From Candidatus Marimicrobium litorale (lineage in GTDB: Bacteria; Pseudomonadota; Gammaproteobacteria; Pseudomonadales; Halieaceae): a DNA stretch of 64,000 nucleotides. The position numbers and the translations under genes are program-made. Positions 38,481-46,820 of this stretch are shown piece by piece. The stretch's first letter is position 1. Each line of letters opens with the position of its first letter. The stretch spans positions 1,798,001 through 1,862,000 of the forward strand of contig NZ_SHNO01000001.1 of NCBI RefSeq assembly GCF_026262645.1, given 5' to 3'. The notes beneath the pieces were generated by a model that searched no databases, was not told the origin of the DNA, and worked only from the letters and a program-made list of their open reading frames with translations.

Positions 38481-39461
38481 ATGTCGGAGCAGAGCTCCAT
38501 GAACTACACCGATTCCGCCCGCCGCACGATTCGTCTGGAGGCGGCAGCCGTGTCGCAACTCGAAGAACGGATCGGGCAAGACTTTGATCGCGCCTGTGAG
38601 TTACTGCTAGAGACGCGTGGCCGGATTATCGTCACTGGCATGGGAAAATCGGGGCACATCGCGCGGAAAATTGCCGCGACACTGGCCAGCACAGGCTCGC
38701 CTGCGTTTTTTGTCCACCCCGGTGAGGCCAGCCATGGCGACATGGGCATGATCACGCCCGAGGATGCCGTCATCGCACTCTCCAACAGTGGTTCGGTTCC
38801 GGAGGTGATGACCCTGATGCCCCTCATGCAACGTATGGGCATTCCGCTGATCAGCATGACCGGCAACCCCGCATCACCACTGGCTCAGGCTTCTGAGGTT
38901 CACCTGAATACCGGCGTAGAAACCGAGGCCTGCCCGCTGGACCTAGCGCCCACTTCCAGTACCACCACTGCATTGGTTATGGGCGACGCGCTGGCCATTG
39001 CCCTGTTGGAAGCCCGCGGCTTTACCGCTGACGATTTTGCCTTTTCGCACCCCGGTGGAACACTCGGCCGCAAGCTGCTGCTGAAGGTACAGGATGTGAT
39101 GAAGTCGGGAGATGATATCCCGGTTGTTTACGAAGACGTGCTCCTGTCAGAAGCCCTGCTGGAAATCAGCACCAAGGGCATGGGCATGACAACGGTCGCG
39201 GACGCTCGCGGGAAGCTCATAGGCGTATTCACCGACGGCGACCTGCGTCGCGCTATCGATGCGCGTACCGATATTAACGCGACCGCTATCGGGCAGCTGG
39301 TGAGCAGCGAAGCGAAGAGCGTGACTGGAGATATGTTGGCCGCTGCCGCCATGCGTATTATGGAGGAACACGAGATCAGCGCCCTCGTCGTTCTCGACGA
39401 AAATGAGGCAGCGACCGGCGTGGTGCACCTGAAGGACCTGCTGCATGCGGGCATTGCCTGA
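38481..39461 (+). CDS. kdsD: Arabinose-5-phosphate isomerase KdsD
   Basis: Interconverts ribulose-5-phosphate and arabinose-5-phosphate, the first step to Kdo of lipopolysaccharide. The ATG at 38481 gives 326 residues; a TTG at 38469 is the only upstream alternative. The SIS domain has VTGMGKSGHIARKIAATLAS and SHGDMGMI, and two CBS domains occupy the C-terminal third. It overlaps the kdsC fragment (39445) if that uses its first ATG. The intact kdsD beside a broken kdsC is notable. Confidence 0.96.
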   Translation: MSEQSSMNYTDSARRTIRLEAAAVSQLEERIGQDFDRACELLLETRGRIIVTGMGKSGHIARKIAATLASTGSPAFFVHPGEASHGDMGMITPEDAVIALSNSGSVPEVMTLMPLMQRMGIPLISMTGNPASPLAQASEVHLNTGVETEACPLDLAPTSSTTTALVMGDALAIALLEARGFTADDFAFSHPGGTLGRKLLLKVQDVMKSGDDIPVVYEDVLLSEALLEISTKGMGMTTVADARGKLIGVFTDGDLRRAIDARTDINATAIGQLVSSEAKSVTGDMLAAAAMRIMEEHEISALVVLDENEAATGVVHLKDLLHAGIA

Positions 39462-39675
39462 CGCGGTAGCAGATCGAATGTCCTCTCCCCAAAGCCGCGC
39501 CGCAACCATTCAGCGGCTGGTAATGGATGTGGACGGCGTACTAGCCAATAGACAGATCTATTGCGGAGAAACGAGAGAAGAGCTCAAAGTCTTTGACATC
39601 AAAGATGGCCCGGGGTTACAACTCGTAAACAAGGCAGGGGTCAAACCCGCTATCATCACCGATCGTTTTGACTAG
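39445..39675 (+). pseudogene. kdsC: Truncated 3-deoxy-D-manno-octulosonate 8-phosphate phosphatase
   Basis: Matches only the N-terminal part of KdsC, the HAD phosphatase that makes free Kdo. The frame has 76 codons (65 if it starts at the ATG at 39478) against about 170-190 normally. HAD motif I is present, MDVDGVL with D28 and D30, and the family pattern continues through EELKVFDIKDGPGLQL to motif II at AIIT (T72). Then it diverges and stops after DRFD. The lysine and second-aspartate motifs are lost, so the product should be inactive. lptA begins 13 bp later, so the rest of kdsC and all or almost all of lptC are missing. Confidence 0.88.
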
Positions 39676-39688
39676 CAGAGTTCAGTTC

Positions 39689-40423
39689 ATGAAGGCAGTG
39701 AAAAAAAAGACACCGTCGCGATTGCTGCACTACAGGCGACATCAGCGCATCGCACTCAGGTGTGCTGTGACGACACTGCTGGCACCGCTGTTTCTGATCA
39801 CTCCGAGCGCGGCAGCACTGCCGGATGACAGGGAGCAGCCGATACACATCACAGCGGACAAGGCACTGCGCGATGAGGTAGAGGGCGTCACGGTCTACAG
39901 CGGCAGTGTCCACCTGGTCCAGGGCAGCATGGAGCTCGATGCTGACAAACTCACGATTTATCACACGACCGATACGGCCGATAAAATCATCGCCGAGGGC
40001 CAGCCTGCAAAAATGCGGCAACAGCCAGACATCAATAAGGCTATCGTCCACGCGCATGGGCACGTCATCACCTATTACAAAAGCGAGGATCGCGTGAACC
40101 TGCAAACGGAGGCACGCATCGAACAGGAAGGTGCCGTGGTTGAGGGTGATGCAATTGACTACTTCATTACCAAGCAGGTAATCACCGCAGAATCTGATAA
40201 GACCAACCAGAACGAGCGTGTCGTGGTGGTTATCCCCCCCAGTGTGCAACCGGGCACGGAAGATGACCGTGAGTCTGCGAACAACGGCATCACAGATTCA
40301 GTATCCACATTAGATGTCGAGGCCTCCGCCACGAATGAGCCCGGAATAGATGCGACGGCGCAGACAGAGCCCGGCAATACCCAGCGGGAAGATAAAGACA
40401 GTGGCCCAACTCAAGGCGAGTAA
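39689..40423 (+). CDS. lptA: Lipopolysaccharide transport periplasmic protein LptA
   Basis: Periplasmic bridge protein that carries lipopolysaccharide between LptC and LptD. The ATG at 39689 gives 244 residues with a basic N-terminus and a signal peptide ending near [10 protein letters not shown]; a TTG at 39668 is the alternative. The OstA-like beta-jellyroll runs from [14 protein letters not shown] to about [14 protein letters not shown] further tail of about 60 residues is acidic and low in conservation, longer than in E. coli LptA (185). Overlaps lptB by 23 bp. Confidence 0.94.
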   Translation: MKAVKKKTPSRLLHYRRHQRIALRCAVTTLLAPLFLITPSAAALPDDREQPIHITADKALRDEVEGVTVYSGSVHLVQGSMELDADKLTIYHTTDTADKIIAEGQPAKMRQQPDINKAIVHAHGHVITYYKSEDRVNLQTEARIEQEGAVVEGDAIDYFITKQVITAESDKTNQNERVVVVIPPSVQPGTEDDRESANNGITDSVSTLDVEASATNEPGIDATAQTEPGNTQREDKDSGPTQGE

Positions 40424-41126
40424 TCTGGCAAAGAGCTACCGGGGGCGGGACGTTATCCACGATGTCTCGCTGGCGGTCGACAGTGGCCAGATCGTCGGCT
40501 TGCTGGGCCCCAATGGCGCGGGGAAAACGACTTGCTTCTACATGATCATCGGCATCATACCGGCCGACAAGGGCAGTATCAGTGTGAACGGCGCCGATAT
40601 TACCGGCCTGAATATGCACCAGCGCGCTCGCCGCGGCATTGGTTACCTGCCTCAGGAAGCATCGATTTTTCGCAAGTTGACGGTGGGCGACAACATCCTC
40701 GCCATTTTGCAGACCCGACGCGACCTCAACAAAAAACAACGCCTCGAACGTCGGGATGAGCTGCTGGAAGAGTTCAATGTACAACATCTGCGCGACAGCC
40801 TCGGCCAGGCCCTGTCAGGCGGGGAAAGGCGGCGTATTGAAATCGCCCGAGCGCTGGCCACCGAGCCTGATTTCATGATGCTCGACGAGCCCTTTGCCGG
40901 CGTCGACCCAATTTCCGTCAGCGACATCAAACAAATCATTAATCACCTGCGCGCGCGGGGCATCGGCATCCTCATCACAGACCACAATGTCCGCGACACG
41001 CTGGATATCTGTGAAAAAGCCTATATCGCCGGCGAGGGTAGAATCATCGCGTCGGGCACCGCCCAGGACGTCCTGGACAATGAGCACGTGCGGCAGATTT
41101 ATCTGGGTGACCAGTTCCAGATGTAA
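40401..41126 (+). CDS. lptB: Lipopolysaccharide export ABC ATPase LptB
   Basis: Cytoplasmic ATPase of the LptB2FG exporter. The GTG at 40401 is chosen because it has GGGAAGA upstream and yields the standard 241 residues. Walker A is GPNGAGKTT at 36-44, the signature is LSGGERRR, and Walker B is [10 protein letters not shown] followed by the switch histidine in TDHNVRDTL. It ends 211 bases before rpoN. Confidence 0.98.
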   Translation: MAQLKASNLAKSYRGRDVIHDVSLAVDSGQIVGLLGPNGAGKTTCFYMIIGIIPADKGSISVNGADITGLNMHQRARRGIGYLPQEASIFRKLTVGDNILAILQTRRDLNKKQRLERRDELLEEFNVQHLRDSLGQALSGGERRRIEIARALATEPDFMMLDEPFAGVDPISVSDIKQIINHLRARGIGILITDHNVRDTLDICEKAYIAGEGRIIASGTAQDVLDNEHVRQIYLGDQFQM

Positions 41127-41317
41127 CCGCATCAAAGGGCCGCAACACCCCTTGGTAAAGCTCGCAATTGCAGAGCGCCTCACAAATCCGGGCAGTATTT
41201 CCCTCGGCTCACCGCTACTCCTAGCAAAATTCACGCCACAATTGTTGCAAGCGCTGGCCAGCGAGGGCTACACTCCAACTGAATACTGACTGCACGACAC
41301 TATTGCCAGCAGGAGAC

Positions 41318-41341
41318 ATGCGACAAGCGGGCTTTTCATGA
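41318..41341 (+). CDS. Seven-codon ORF coupled to rpoN (putative leader peptide)
   Basis: ATG at 41318 preceded by AGGAG at good spacing encodes MRQAGFS, and its TGA overlaps the rpoN ATG in an ATGA arrangement. The rpoN start itself has only a weak ribosome site, so termination of this tiny frame could hand ribosomes to rpoN. This is inference from spacing and sequence alone. Confidence 0.4.
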   Translation: MRQAGFS

Positions 41342-42873
41342 AGCAATCACTACAGCTCAAAATGGGCCAGCAGCTGACGATGACGCCGCAGTTGCAGCAG
41401 GCTATCCGACTACTGCAGCTGTCCACGCTGGACCTACAACACGAGATACAGGAGGCACTGGACAGTAATCCGCTGCTGGATGTCTCAGAGGATGACGGCA
41501 GCGACACCTCCGACACACCAGCCGATAGCGCGGAACAGCCCGTCGACAACGAAGCGCCGGATGCGTCGCAGCACACTCTCGAGTCGGATGGCACTGACAC
41601 CGCTGAAAAAGGCGACCTCGAAGAGACTACCGAATGGAGTGTCGCTGAACAAACCGACGCCGGCACTCTACCCGAGGACCTGCCGGTGGACGCACAGTGG
41701 GACGACCTGCTCCCTTCCGCCTCGGCCTCAGCACCTCCGCCAGATGACGGCTTTGACGGTGACATGGCAGGCCGCAATACACCGAGCGAATCACTGCGCG
41801 AAAAACTGCTGTGGCAACTCGGCCTGACTCGCCTCTCCGACACTGACAGGCTCATTGCCCTGGCGGTTATCGACGATACCGACGCCAACGGGCGTTTGCT
41901 AAGCAGCGTCGAGTCGATTCACGAGTCGCTATCGCAAGACCTTGAGATTGAGGAGGACGAAGTAGTCGCCGTACTGCATCGCCTGCAGCAATTCGAGCCC
42001 GCCGGCATGTGCGCCAGAGACTTACAGGAGTGCCTGCTGATCCAGCTGGATCAGCTCCCCGCCGATACCGAGTGGCTGAAGCAAGCAAAACTCGTCATCA
42101 GCCGCTACCTGCCCCAGCTGGGCACCAGTGATTTTGCCCAGATCCTGCGGCGCACCCGCCTCAAAGAACACGAACTGAAAGCGGTCATGGCCCTCATTCA
42201 GTCACTAAACCCGAACCCGGGTCTCACCGCCGTGCCGGAAGCGGTTGAGTATGTCGTACCCGATGTCTTTGTCAGCAAGAACGGTGGCCGCTGGGTAGTC
42301 GAATTGAACCCCGATATTGCACCAAAATTGCGTATCAACAGCAATTATGCGAGCCTGATCAGACGCGCAGACAACAGCCCTGACAATACCTACTTACGCG
42401 ATAACCTGCAGGAAGCACGCTGGTTTCTCAAGAGCCTGAACAGCCGTAACGAGACCCTGATGAAAGTCTCCAGTAAAATTGTAGAGCACCAGCGCAACTT
42501 TCTCGAATACGGCGCCGAAGCGATGAAACCTCTCGTTCTGCACGACATTGCAGAGGCCGTCGATATGCATGAATCTACGGTGTCCCGGGCCACGACCAAC
42601 AAATACATGCATACACCCCGCGGCATTTTCGAACTGAAATATTTTTTCTCCAGCCATGTAGCAACCACTGCTGGCGGCGAGTGCTCCTCTACGGCAATAC
42701 GGGCACTGATCAAAAAGCTGGTGGCAGCGGAGAATCCCAAGCGTCCCCTGAGCGACAACAAGATCACCTTGCTACTGCAGGAACAGGGTATCGAGGTTGC
42801 GAGACGCACCATTGCCAAGTACAGGGACACACTGTTCATTCCTCCGTCCAACGAGCGAAAAAGGTTAGTCTAA
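41338..42873 (+). CDS. rpoN: RNA polymerase sigma-54 factor RpoN
   Basis: Sigma factor for -24/-12 promoters, dependent on enhancer-binding ATPases. It has 511 residues. Region I ([19 protein letters not shown]) interacts with activators, an acidic region II covers about 45-130, and region III holds the core-binding and helix-turn-helix segments. The RpoN box appears as ARRTIAKYR near the C-terminus. Start of the block rpoN-hpf-ptsN-rapZ-npr that is conserved across Gammaproteobacteria. Confidence 0.98.
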   Translation: MKQSLQLKMGQQLTMTPQLQQAIRLLQLSTLDLQHEIQEALDSNPLLDVSEDDGSDTSDTPADSAEQPVDNEAPDASQHTLESDGTDTAEKGDLEETTEWSVAEQTDAGTLPEDLPVDAQWDDLLPSASASAPPPDDGFDGDMAGRNTPSESLREKLLWQLGLTRLSDTDRLIALAVIDDTDANGRLLSSVESIHESLSQDLEIEEDEVVAVLHRLQQFEPAGMCARDLQECLLIQLDQLPADTEWLKQAKLVISRYLPQLGTSDFAQILRRTRLKEHELKAVMALIQSLNPNPGLTAVPEAVEYVVPDVFVSKNGGRWVVELNPDIAPKLRINSNYASLIRRADNSPDNTYLRDNLQEARWFLKSLNSRNETLMKVSSKIVEHQRNFLEYGAEAMKPLVLHDIAEAVDMHESTVSRATTNKYMHTPRGIFELKYFFSSHVATTAGGECSSTAIRALIKKLVAAENPKRPLSDNKITLLLQEQGIEVARRTIAKYRDTLFIPPSNERKRLV

Positions 42874-42935
42874 ACTAAATACAGGGCCCTCCCGGCGTCG
42901 GGTCTTGCCCATCCATCTGCAAAAGAGAGTTTTTT

Positions 42936-43223
42936 ATGCAACTGAACATCACCGGTCACCATCTCGAAATATCCTCTTCACTGAAATCCTATGTAGAAAG
43001 CAAACTGGAACGACTGCAGCGGCACTTTGATCAGATCACGACGACTCATGTCATTCTCAGTGTCGAAAAAATGGTGCAGAAAGCCGAGGCGACTGTGCAT
43101 ATCGCCGGCGCCGACCTGTTCGCACACGCAGAATCCGAGGACATGTATGCCGCCATAGACGCTCTGGCGGATAAACTTGATCGCCAGCTCATCAAGCATA
43201 AACAAAAGCACCGGGGGCATTGA
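42936..43223 (+). CDS. hpf: Ribosome hibernation promoting factor, short form
   Basis: Binds the 30S subunit in stationary phase and promotes 100S dimer formation. It has 95 residues, the short form. MQLNITGHHLEISSSLK and the C-terminal DMYAAIDALADKLDRQL are typical. It lies 62 bp after rpoN and 10 bp before ptsN. Confidence 0.97.
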   Translation: MQLNITGHHLEISSSLKSYVESKLERLQRHFDQITTTHVILSVEKMVQKAEATVHIAGADLFAHAESEDMYAAIDALADKLDRQLIKHKQKHRGH

Positions 43224-43233
43224 TTCCGCGACT

Positions 43234-43698
43234 ATGTCGACAATAAGCGAGATCCTGACACAAGAGCGCACCGTTTGCTGTGTACCGAGTGTCAGCAAGA
43301 AAAGACTGTTTGAAAATATCGCCAAAATCGTTTGCAACGACCAGCGATCAATGTCCTATGACGATGTTCTCGACAGGCTTATCGCCCGAGAGAAGCTCGG
43401 CAGCACCGCGGTGGGGGGCGGCATTGCCATTCCCCACAGCCGTGTGAGCCGCTGCACGACACCGGTCGGCGTTCTCATCAGTCTCGAGGAGCCGATTCCC
43501 TTCGATGCCCCCGACGACATGCCGGTCGACCTGCTGTTTACGTTGCTGGTCCCGGAAGAGGCACACCAACAGCACCTCGATATTCTGGCGGCCATAGCAC
43601 AATTGTTCAGTGTGCCAAGCTTCTGCGAAAAACTGCGCAGCGCCGGAAGCAGTCGTGCACTGTACGAACTCATCTGCCATCAGGCAAAAACTGCGTGA
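43234..43698 (+). CDS. ptsN: Nitrogen-related PTS enzyme IIA (EIIA-Ntr)
   Basis: Regulatory phosphocarrier of the nitrogen PTS that, depending on phosphorylation, controls potassium transport and other targets in relatives. The ATG at 43234 gives 154 residues. The phosphorylated histidine is H68 in GIAIPHSRV. It overlaps rapZ by 4 bp and forms with npr the usual pair of this operon. Confidence 0.97.
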   Translation: MSTISEILTQERTVCCVPSVSKKRLFENIAKIVCNDQRSMSYDDVLDRLIAREKLGSTAVGGGIAIPHSRVSRCTTPVGVLISLEEPIPFDAPDDMPVDLLFTLLVPEEAHQQHLDILAAIAQLFSVPSFCEKLRSAGSSRALYELICHQAKTA

Positions 43699-44549
43699 GA
43701 CTGATTATCATCAGTGGTCGTTCCGGTTCGGGCAAGAGTACAGCGCTCAACCAGCTGGAGGACGAGGGGTTTTACTGTATAGATAACCTGCCTGCTTCAC
43801 TGCTGCCCGCGCTGGTAAAGAAAACCAGCGGCGAGGAGTTCGAGCTGTTCAGCGGCACCGCGGTATGCATTGACGCACGCAACGCCTGGAAAGACCTGCG
43901 CGATTTTGGCGCCATACTGGCATCACTGCCGTCATCGGTTCAGACCCAGGTTCTGTTTCTCAACGCACAGGAGGTCACCCTGTTGCAGCGCTTTGGCGAG
44001 ACCCGTCGCAGACACCCGCTTAGCACCCAATCCATACCCCTGGCCGAAGCTATCGATAAAGAGCGCAAGCTGCTCGAACCCATCTCTACTACTGCGTCTC
44101 TGGTGCTTGATACCAGCCAGATGACAATCTACGAACTGCGCGATGCGATTAAACAACGCCTGCTCGGGACCACTTCGGGGAGCATGTCCCTATTGGTACA
44201 GTCATTTGGTTTTAAGCGGGGCATTCCAGCCGATGCCGACCTGGTCTTCGACGTAAGGATGCTGCCTAACCCCCACTGGGTTAAGGAGCTGCGACTAAAA
44301 ACCGGACTCGACGCCGAAGTGCAGGAATTCATGGACACCCAGCCAATGACAGGCGAATTTTACAGCGATCTACGTCACTACCTTGATCAATGGCTGCCGC
44401 ACTATGCCCAGGGCAATCGCAGCTATATGAATATCTCTCTGGGTTGTACCGGCGGCCAACATCGGTCAGTATATCTGGCGAACCGACTCTACACTCACTA
44501 CCGGCAGCAATACCCAGACATCCATGTCAGGCACAGGGAACTACAATAA
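43695..44549 (+). CDS. rapZ: RNase adapter RapZ
   Basis: Nucleotide- and RNA-binding adapter that in E. coli directs RNase E to the small RNA GlmZ and so controls glucosamine-6-phosphate synthase. It has 284 residues. The start is GTG, overlapping the ptsN stop. Walker A is GRSGSGKS at 8-15, and the C-terminal domain has SFGFKRGIPADADLVFDVR, HYAQGNRSYMNISLGCTGG and QHRSVYL. Links cell-wall precursor supply to the surrounding regulators. Confidence 0.97.
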   Translation: MRLIIISGRSGSGKSTALNQLEDEGFYCIDNLPASLLPALVKKTSGEEFELFSGTAVCIDARNAWKDLRDFGAILASLPSSVQTQVLFLNAQEVTLLQRFGETRRRHPLSTQSIPLAEAIDKERKLLEPISTTASLVLDTSQMTIYELRDAIKQRLLGTTSGSMSLLVQSFGFKRGIPADADLVFDVRMLPNPHWVKELRLKTGLDAEVQEFMDTQPMTGEFYSDLRHYLDQWLPHYAQGNRSYMNISLGCTGGQHRSVYLANRLYTHYRQQYPDIHVRHRELQ

Positions 44550-44560
44550 TAGGTCAGCCC

Positions 44561-44830
44561 GTGATCCAGACCCAGGTAACAATCATTAATAAACTCGGAC
44601 TGCATGCCAGAGCAGCAGCCAAGCTGGTGGCATGCACATCATCGTTCTCCAGCCATATAAAAATTGGCAAGGACGGCGAGATGATCGACGGTAAAAGCAT
44701 CATGTCGGTCATGATGCTGGCCGCCGGCAAGGGAACCGTGCTGGATATCGAGATAGAAGGCGACGACGAGGAGGTCGCTCGCGGTGCCCTGCAGGCCCTG
44801 ATCGATAATTTTTTTGATGAGTCCGAATAG
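44561..44830 (+). CDS. ptsO: Phosphocarrier protein NPr (HPr-like)
   Basis: HPr-fold phosphocarrier that passes phosphate from EI-Ntr to PtsN. The GTG at 44561, with AGGTCA upstream, gives 89 residues. The active histidine is H15 in LGLHARAAAKL and a conserved serine is S46 in GKSIMSVMML. It lies 11 bp after rapZ and ends the rpoN block. Confidence 0.96.
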   Translation: MIQTQVTIINKLGLHARAAAKLVACTSSFSSHIKIGKDGEMIDGKSIMSVMMLAAGKGTVLDIEIEGDDEEVARGALQALIDNFFDESE

Positions 44831-44968
44831 AACTCACCCAAGCCCGCCGCTAGTTTTTACAAGCTGTCATTTGCGCACTGTCATAGCGTAACTAATCACA
44901 TTGTTGCAGACGGTGCTTTTCCGGATAATTCGCCTGCAATCCGCCGAGTGATCGTTTTGGGGAGGAGT

Positions 44969-46321
44969 ATGGCTCAAAATCAAACAACCTCCCGACAAAA
45001 ACTGGACAAGCTGTCTGATGCACTCAACAGCGGCACCCTGGTCGATGCCCGTCGCATGCTCAATGGCCTTGCCCCTGGCGACGTGGCGCATCTGCTCGAA
45101 TCCTCCTCACCCAAATTCCGTCACATACTCTGGCAAATGGTGGACATCGAGCGCGAGGGCGAGATCCTCGGCGAACTGGGCGACGATCTGCAAGCCCAGT
45201 TTCTTGAGGACATGGATGCCGCCGAGGTGAAAATGCTGACCGTCGGTCTGGAAGACGACGATATCGCTGATATTCTCCAGCAACTGCCGGGCCACGTAAC
45301 TCGCGAAGTACTGTCAGCAATGGACCAGCAGGATAGGTCGAGGCTGGAACGTGTCATGCACTACCCGGACGACGTTGCTGGCGGCCTGATGAATACCGAC
45401 ACCATCACTATCCGGGCTCGGCTCACACTGGATGTTGTACTGCGCTATTTACGACGCCACGACACCATACCCGAAATGACCGACAACCTGATTGTAGTCA
45501 ACCGTTCAGACCAGTTTATCGGTCTACTTTCTCTGCGCACACTGTTGGTTTCTGACCCGGCCACCTCGGTCAGGGAAATGATGAGTACCGATGTCGAACC
45601 GATTCCAGTCGACATGCCTGATACTGAGGTGGCTCGTCTGTTCGAGCGCAATGACTGGGTTTCTGCACCGGTTGTCGATGGGAACGGCAAACTCATGGGG
45701 CGTATCACGATTGATGACGTGGTAGATGTTATTCGGGAGGACGCCGACCGCTCACTCATGTCCATGGCGGGGCTGGATGAGGATGCCGACACTTTCGCTC
45801 CGCTGGCTCGGGCTGCACCGCGCAGGACGGTGTGGCTGGGTATTAACCTGCTGACCGCCTTTATCGCCTCCTCGTTCATCAACCTGTTCCAGGACACCAT
45901 AGAAAAAGTCGTTGCACTGGCCGTGTTGATGCCAATTGTGGCGTCCATGGGAGGAGTCGCGGGCACCCAGACCCTGACACTGATGGTGCGCGGTATCGCC
46001 ATGGGGCAGGTGCAGCGTAACAACGAATTTTGGTTGATCAATCGCGAGTTGAGCATTGGCCTGTTAAATGGGCTGTTATGGGCCTCCGTCGTCGCTGTCG
46101 CAGCCTCTTTGTGGTTCAACGATTGGCAACTGGGAGTGATAATCGCTGCCGCCATGATTATCAACCTTGTGACCGCGGCACTCACGGGTGCACTCATACC
46201 GCTGCTGATGAGCAGGGCTCATATCGACCCTGCTATCGCCGGGGGGGTTGTTCTTACTACCGTAACCGACGTGGTGGGTTTCGTGTCTTTCCTCGGCCTC
46301 GCCACCCTGTTTTATGCCTGA
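44969..46321 (+). CDS. mgtE: Magnesium transporter MgtE
   Basis: Mg2+-selective channel-like transporter. The ATG at 44969 gives 450 residues; it has GGGAGGAG very close upstream, and a GTG at 44948 is possible. An N-terminal helical MgtE_N domain (about 10-130) and two CBS domains (about 135-255) sense cytoplasmic Mg2+. Five membrane helices follow, with the pore region PIVASMGGVAGTQT. Overlaps darP by 8 bp, so the two are cotranslated. Confidence 0.96.
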   Translation: MAQNQTTSRQKLDKLSDALNSGTLVDARRMLNGLAPGDVAHLLESSSPKFRHILWQMVDIEREGEILGELGDDLQAQFLEDMDAAEVKMLTVGLEDDDIADILQQLPGHVTREVLSAMDQQDRSRLERVMHYPDDVAGGLMNTDTITIRARLTLDVVLRYLRRHDTIPEMTDNLIVVNRSDQFIGLLSLRTLLVSDPATSVREMMSTDVEPIPVDMPDTEVARLFERNDWVSAPVVDGNGKLMGRITIDDVVDVIREDADRSLMSMAGLDEDADTFAPLARAAPRRTVWLGINLLTAFIASSFINLFQDTIEKVVALAVLMPIVASMGGVAGTQTLTLMVRGIAMGQVQRNNEFWLINRELSIGLLNGLLWASVVAVAASLWFNDWQLGVIIAAAMIINLVTAALTGALIPLLMSRAHIDPAIAGGVVLTTVTDVVGFVSFLGLATLFYA

Positions 46322-46820
46322 CCTCGAGCCCAATGACGCACCGAGTAAAAGTGCGCTAAAGCGAGAGATGCACCGGCTACAAGCGTTGGGCGAATCCCTT
46401 ACCATGCTGAGCGAGCCGGCATTGGATAAACTGTCTATTGACGATGACGCACTGTTGTCAGCAATAAGAGAGTGTCGCCAGATTCGCAGCAACAGCGCCC
46501 GCAAACGCCACCTCCAGTACATCGGCAAACTGATGCGCACCATCGATCCAGAGCCTATTGAAACGGCCCTGCGTGCGATGCATGGCAAGCACGAAGAACA
46601 GGTCAACCGGTTTCATATGCTGGAACAACTGCGCGACAACATTCTGGAACAAGGCATCACCGGGGTGGAACTCGCCCTGTCACACTTCCCCGAGGCAGAT
46701 CGACAGCACCTGCGCCAAATCGTCCTGCAACACCAACGAGAGATCACCAGACAAAAACCGCCGGCGGCGAGCCGCAAGTTGTTTCGTTACCTCAAGGCAT
46801 TGGCTGAGGAGCAGGATTAA
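46314..46820 (+). CDS. darP: Ribosome biogenesis factor DarP (YjgA, DUF615)
   Basis: Helical protein associated with 50S assembly in E. coli. It has 168 residues. The motifs SKSALKREMHRLQALGESL, RNSARKRHLQYIGKLMR (read here as SNSARKRHLQYIGKLMR) and the C-terminal SRKLFRYLKAL are conserved. In Pseudomonas it lies between pmbA and tldD; both are absent here. Its 3' end overlaps the convergent yhdP by 29 bp. Confidence 0.95.
   Translation: MPDLEPNDAPSKSALKREMHRLQALGESLTMLSEPALDKLSIDDDALLSAIRECRQIRSNSARKRHLQYIGKLMRTIDPEPIETALRAMHGKHEEQVNRFHMLEQLRDNILEQGITGVELALSHFPEADRQHLRQIVLQHQREITRQKPPAASRKLFRYLKALAEEQD

Noticed and set aside
40894-41289. Open frame through the lptB end and on into the lptB-rpoN spacer, with a protein-like tail near 41155-41289
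   Set aside because: Only a TTG could start the part beyond lptB, there is no ribosome site, and no family is recognisable; treated as chance.
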